64,000 nt of DNA from Collimonas arenae (GTDB lineage Bacteria > Pseudomonadota > Gammaproteobacteria > Burkholderiales > Burkholderiaceae_D), in contig NZ_CP009962.1 in the NCBI RefSeq assembly GCF_000786695.1, positions 3,224,001 through 3,288,000 on the forward strand, in the 5' to 3' direction. The notes under the pieces are model-generated. The model was not told where the DNA came from. It did no database searches and saw nothing but the letters and a program-made list of their open reading frames with translations. The translations under genes and the position numbers were made by a program. This document shows positions 60,436 through 64,000 of this stretch, piece after piece. Position 1 is the stretch's first letter. Each line of letters starts with the position of its first letter.

Positions 60436-61034
60436 TTTCCACCCTCTCTCTTTTTATAATACTCAATCAAACTTTGGTCTACGGTCCATGGCAGCATATC
60501 TTCAGGACTCATGGGATATTTGGGGCTCCCCAAGTAATACTTGGAGATCACTACTTTTATACGATGATTAGGGTAGAAATGTACTTGCGCAGCCCCCAAA
60601 TTTTCTGGCGTATATTCCGGGATATCTACTTCAGCTTCCTGTGACGGCGGGGGAGTCCGGGGATCGGTTTGCTTTGTGTCATACCCCCAGATCACTTTTG
60701 CTTTCAGACCAGGGCGCCAATGTTTAGGAATTTCTATACAACACGAACCGCCTGGCCCACCAGTTCCTGGATCCAGATTGCGGCCACTTCCGCCATTTAT
60801 CGAGAACCCACTGATTGACCAGTCCGGAATGTGATCGTAGCCGGTTATTTCCACAGGAATTTTTTCTTCAGAACAGCCAGCCAGCAATCCCGCAATTCCT
60901 AATGTACTCAGCATCAACAGGGAACGCGTCACACTTCCAATCTGATTAGACCAGGAGAGTCTCTTCTTATTCGTTGCAAAGCGTCGCATATTGCTCACAT
61001 CAGTATCAACGTTGGAATCAGTTACATTGTTCAT
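60432..61034 (-). CDS. DUF3304-like lipoprotein, candidate Tle1 immunity protein
   Basis: 200 residues with a lipobox LLAGCS near residue 54, after an unusually long N-terminal region; a start further in is possible. The mature part has ITGYDHIPDWSISGFSING, GPGGSCCIEIPKHWRPGLKA and AAQVHFYPNHRIKVVIS, the pattern of DUF3304 lipoproteins that neighbour DUF2235 effectors. It would sit in the periplasm, where the effector acts. It overlaps the effector start by four bases. Confidence 0.72.
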   Translation of the reverse strand: MNNVTDSNVDTDVSNMRRFATNKKRLSWSNQIGSVTRSLLMLSTLGIAGLLAGCSEEKIPVEITGYDHIPDWSISGFSINGGSGRNLDPGTGGPGGSCCIEIPKHWRPGLKAKVIWGYDTKQTDPRTPPPSQEAEVDIPEYTPENLGAAQVHFYPNHRIKVVISKYYLGSPKYPMSPEDMLPWTVDQSLIEYYKKREGGK

Positions 61035-61140
61035 GTTTTCCTATCTCTTTAGCATGGTAATTCACCAAGTCTAGTCATGCTTTCCAAAGAAGCCTTGATA
61101 ACTTCGGTAAATAGATTCCAAATAATGACATCTCTCAGGC

Positions 61141-61491
61141 TCAGGCAAACGCTACTAAGACTATGAATAAAACTGTTGCAAAAACCCACACCGCATTTTT
61201 TATGAAAGAAAGCCCTGTCAAACGTTGAAACCCAATAGCTACAAGCACCAGTATGCCAAGCAATAATGGCAAACCTGTAATTGGCCAAGTATAGATAAGC
61301 ATCCAGAACAATCCCTGTCCGAACTCTACCGCCGCATCGAAATATATATAACCCAGGCTCAAAAGACATATGCTAATCGCCGCCGCTATGGCCAACCTGT
61401 TACGCATTCTCGATCTCGACATTTTCGCGGCCCTGGTACCCGCACCGTCATAGTGTTCACTGAGCACCGCTTGAGATTTGATCTCGGTCAT
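61141..61491 (-). CDS. Small membrane protein of the T6SS module
   Basis: 116 residues. Three hydrophobic helices (about 33-52, 58-80 and 96-115: LAIAAAISICLLSLGYIYF, FWMLIYTWPITGLPLLLGIL, AVWVFATVLFIVLVAFA). No known domain. Same strand and close to the adaptor and lipoprotein genes, so a helper or second immunity factor is possible. Confidence 0.6.
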   Translation of the reverse strand: MTEIKSQAVLSEHYDGAGTRAAKMSRSRMRNRLAIAAAISICLLSLGYIYFDAAVEFGQGLFWMLIYTWPITGLPLLLGILVLVAIGFQRLTGLSFIKNAVWVFATVLFIVLVAFA

Positions 61492-61560
61492 TACAATACT
61501 CCGATTGCACGAAACATTAAAACGTGTGACAGCTTAGTAGCCGCTCAACTTCGACGCCTA

Positions 61561-62445
61561 TTAAATGACACCTGCTGCCTCCAGCGCTTCGCCCAGAGCG
61601 CCAGGGTTCCAGCCACGCTCTTTTAGCAAGGCGCCCAATGACGGATCTCGATTGCATTCGCCGAGCGTCAGACATGCCGCGCAAATCAATGAAAATTTAT
61701 CAGGCCACATGACTACTCCATATTGCATCGCCAATGCTAAGGTATCAGCGATGATTGCGTACAACTGCGCAGGCGAAATGTCATGTGGAATAATGTCCCG
61801 CATGTTTTCTGCCAAATAGTCGATCATTGCATCAGATTCAGCGGCATTAGTGAAGGCAGCGATTTGGCCGTCGCTTAACTCAAAAGGAGCTTTGCTTTTT
61901 ATTGATTGCGTAGGCAAAAATGGGCAAGCAATCAACTCACCTTCCCGATCTATCGTCAACCATAAGTCCAATGGCGAGGTTAATGTTGCCCATTGCTCGT
62001 TTGTCAGTAGCTTGGGTAAATTGACGAGCACGCGAGTATCAGAGAACCGCAGCAGCAGTTTTTGCCCGTCACTAGCTTCAACAAAATGCAAATTTTTCCA
62101 TTCGCCTGCAATTTGCTGAGCAGTCTCTTTGCTGGCGACAATGCTTACCATTGGTCGCCCACTACAATGACTAAGCCAACGATAAAATAATTGCTTGGCC
62201 GCAGTAACAGATTGTCCTGGCGTATAAAAAGTCAACAGCCACGGTGCGACCCCCTTCAATTCTGTCGTATCCTCGCCGTCATAGCAATTCGTTCCAGTAA
62301 TTTGCGGCCCGCCATCCTGTCCATAATCAAATGCTCTGTCGATCAGTAATGACCAGTTCAAATCAGGTCGTTCTTCTATTTGCACCAATAACGCAGTACT
62401 TACGTTCTTAAGATTAGTTAGATTTTGTGCATAGTAAGCAGTCAT
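61561..62445 (-). CDS. DUF4123-type T6SS adaptor
   Basis: 294 residues from ATG 62445, which overlaps the vgrG stop (ATGA). LNWSLLIDRAFDYGQDGGPQ and GVAPWLLTF near the N-terminus, RPMVSIVASKET, then FSDTRVLVNLPKLLTNEQW and LDLWLTIDREGEL fit the DUF4123 chaperone family that loads effectors on VgrG. The vgrG-adaptor-effector order supports it. The frame continues 18 codons upstream into vgrG, which is not used. Confidence 0.75.
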   Translation of the reverse strand: MTAYYAQNLTNLKNVSTALLVQIEERPDLNWSLLIDRAFDYGQDGGPQITGTNCYDGEDTTELKGVAPWLLTFYTPGQSVTAAKQLFYRWLSHCSGRPMVSIVASKETAQQIAGEWKNLHFVEASDGQKLLLRFSDTRVLVNLPKLLTNEQWATLTSPLDLWLTIDREGELIACPFLPTQSIKSKAPFELSDGQIAAFTNAAESDAMIDYLAENMRDIIPHDISPAQLYAIIADTLALAMQYGVVMWPDKFSLICAACLTLGECNRDPSLGALLKERGWNPGALGEALEAAGVI

Positions 62446-64000
62446 ATCACAGCCAATCCAGAGCCAGATTTCAGCGCCTTGAGAAGACAGGGAATGCACA
62501 CGGTTTTAGGAAGAACTGGCATCGTCGGATTCAAAGTTTGCGGCCCGGTCAGGTTGAAATCACCTTGGTGAATAATTCGCTGACCGCTGGTGAGGTCGGT
62601 AATACCGGCCTTATTGATTTTGATGGCAGAGCCACCGGCGCCGATAGTGATTTCTTTGTCGGCCCAGATTTCAATGTTGTCGGTAGTCGAAATCAGCCTC
62701 AGCACCTTCTCGGCAATGATGTCCAGGTTGTCGCTCTGTGACTGGATCTCGACCTTGCCCTTAGCCGCAAACAGCTTGATACCGCCGTTATACACAAACA
62801 GGCTGAGTTTTTCCTTAATGCTGGCAACCAGGCTCTTGCCGACCGCCAGATTGGTGTCGGTGCCTGAAGACAGCGTGACGTTCTCGCCGCTGTGAATGTG
62901 CGCGCTCTTGGGCGTGGTGAGACCGATGCCAGCCGGTGAGGCCACCAGCAGAATCGGTTCCTTGAAACGATTGGCCTGCTGCTGGTTTTCGCCCTCGTAT
63001 TTGTCTTGCGTTGCCTCCGTAAATTCTTGCAGGCTCTTTTGACCGTCCAGGGCTTCGGCGTTTGCTTTTACACTGGTGTCTGATAGCGACTTTGTCAGAT
63101 TCTGGCCGGCTTCCAGTTGCTGATGGGCTTCCCGCACATCCAGTTGCGATCCTTGCGCACCAGGACGGCCGAAAGTGCTGATGTACAATCCTTGATGGGT
63201 AGTAATGGCGCCATAGGCATCTGAATTGAGAGAAAAACCCGAACCATAAAATGCCTGGCGGGTATTGCCTTGCTGCCCGACCAAGTAACCCAGATTGAGC
63301 TGCGCGTTGGTATTGCTGCTATAGAGCTGGACTCGGTTCTGGTTGGTATTGTCGTCCATCACCAGCTGCGTAAATCCACTGCCTTTGTACTCCTTGGATT
63401 TATACCCTGACAGCTTGCCATCGGTATGCCAATTAGGCGTCTGCGCGCCGTTGTAGACGCGGCCTGTGATCAATGGCCGGTCAGCATCGCCACCCAGGAA
63501 GGTGATCACGACTTCCTGGCCTTTGCGCGGCACATTGAGGGCGCCATAACCTTGCCCCGCATTCGGATAGCTGACGCGCACCCAGCAAGACGCTTTTTCA
63601 TCACCCGGATTCAAGCGGTTCCAGGGGAACAAGACCTTGACGCGGTTGAGAGAGTCCGTATAAATCTCTTCACTTTTGGGCCCCACCACCGTGGCGATCT
63701 GCGCATGCATCTCCGGCTTGTGATGCTCAAACGGGCTACGGTATTCCACTGTACGGCGCTGCACCTCGATGCTGTTGGCACAATAGCCGCTTTGTTCGTT
63801 GGTGATCTTGTCGCTGGTCGCGGTCTGTTGCTTGGCGTCGGCGATTTGCTGTTCCAGGCTCCCGGGAAAATGATTGACCGTCGTCGACAGTGGCAGGTTG
63901 TTTTCGATGTACCAATGCAGACCGATGACGATGAACTGGCGATCTTGGTCGGAATCGCGGTCGTGATCCGTATGATCCGCCAGGCTGAACCAGCGACCGA
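62442..64000 (-). CDS. vgrG: VgrG spike protein (C-terminal part; 5' end outside the window)
   Basis: About 518 residues are visible. At the right edge GRWFSLADHTDHDRDSD and FIVIGLHWYIENNLP belong to the gp27-like part; VKVLFPWNRLNPGDEKASCW, VSYPNAGQGYGALNVPRKGQ and EVVITFLGGDADRPLITGRV form the gp5 OB-fold and the start of the beta-helix. The C-terminal beta-prism is DUF2345-like (KVEIQSQSDNLDII, ITIGAGGSAIKI). The last 20 residues (VCIPCLLKALKSGSG) may hold the adaptor contact. No fused effector domain. The frame is open through 64000. Confidence 0.92.
   Translation of the reverse strand, partial: GRWFSLADHTDHDRDSDQDRQFIVIGLHWYIENNLPLSTTVNHFPGSLEQQIADAKQQTATSDKITNEQSGYCANSIEVQRRTVEYRSPFEHHKPEMHAQIATVVGPKSEEIYTDSLNRVKVLFPWNRLNPGDEKASCWVRVSYPNAGQGYGALNVPRKGQEVVITFLGGDADRPLITGRVYNGAQTPNWHTDGKLSGYKSKEYKGSGFTQLVMDDNTNQNRVQLYSSNTNAQLNLGYLVGQQGNTRQAFYGSGFSLNSDAYGAITTHQGLYISTFGRPGAQGSQLDVREAHQQLEAGQNLTKSLSDTSVKANAEALDGQKSLQEFTEATQDKYEGENQQQANRFKEPILLVASPAGIGLTTPKSAHIHSGENVTLSSGTDTNLAVGKSLVASIKEKLSLFVYNGGIKLFAAKGKVEIQSQSDNLDIIAEKVLRLISTTDNIEIWADKEITIGAGGSAIKINKAGITDLTSGQRIIHQGDFNLTGPQTLNPTMPVLPKTVCIPCLLKALKSGSGLAVI

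Overview
The window looks like a chromosomal segment of a betaproteobacterium of the family Oxalobacteraceae, with a Collimonas/Herbaspirillum-like organism most likely. This is inferred from the TCA-cycle gene order sdhCDAB-sdhE-gltA-odhA-odhB-lpdA-zapE, the divergent GntR regulator/mdh pair, the DUF2863 gene and the overall coding style; no database search was possible.

Left half (1-31.7 kb) is core genome. After a truncated ornithine-lipid acyltransferase (olsB-like) come a histone-H1-like basic protein, a periplasmic binding protein, exopolyphosphatase (ppx), a DinG/YoaA-type FeS helicase, a YdcH-like protein, a PP2C phosphatase and a periplasmic coiled-coil protein. Next is the minus-strand block zapE, lipoprotein, lpdA, odhB, odhA, gltA, sdhE, sdhB, sdhA, sdhD, sdhC (8.6-21.9 kb), which together encode 2-oxoglutarate dehydrogenase, citrate synthase and succinate dehydrogenase. 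A GntR/UTRA regulator separates it from the plus-strand genes mdh, a CitE-like lyase, a MliC-like inhibitor and acnA, so most TCA enzymes lie in two divergent blocks. Three intercistronic regions of this block carry strong RNA-structure signals. The sdhB-sdhE gap looks like a switchable attenuator, the odhA leader is a candidate sucA-type element, and the odhB-lpdA gap holds a long stem-loop. DUF2863 and M14 carboxypeptidase genes and a tRNA-Pro(GGG) close the core region.

Right half (31.7-64 kb) is accessory. A 3' fragment of a tRNA-His gene with its own terminator marks an integration scar. Beyond it lies a contact-dependent growth inhibition (CDI) island, all on the minus strand: cdiB, an 11.4-kb cdiA (3805 codons), a 42-residue single-helix candidate immunity protein directly behind cdiA, and then an array of orphan toxin/immunity cassettes. 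One cassette has a frameshifted linker, and the array ends in a small orphan immunity-like reading frame. A serine recombinase with a palindromic site follows upstream of cdiB, then an SDR gene scrap, a small unknown gene and a 1106-residue protein that joins an N-terminal NERD (PD-(D/E)XK nuclease-like) domain to a STAND/NACHT-type P-loop NTPase and a long helical C-terminus. This last protein is a good candidate for an anti-phage NLR-like system. Next is a 500-residue protein made of seven tandem zinc-binding repeats.

The window ends in a type VI secretion effector module on the minus strand: vgrG (cut by the window edge), a DUF4123-like adaptor, a membrane protein, a DUF3304-like lipoprotein, a DUF2235/Tle1-type lipase, a PAAR tip protein, a membrane-anchored ketosynthase-like protein and a short overlapping gene. 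Together the CDI and T6SS modules make the right half an interbacterial-competition and defence region.
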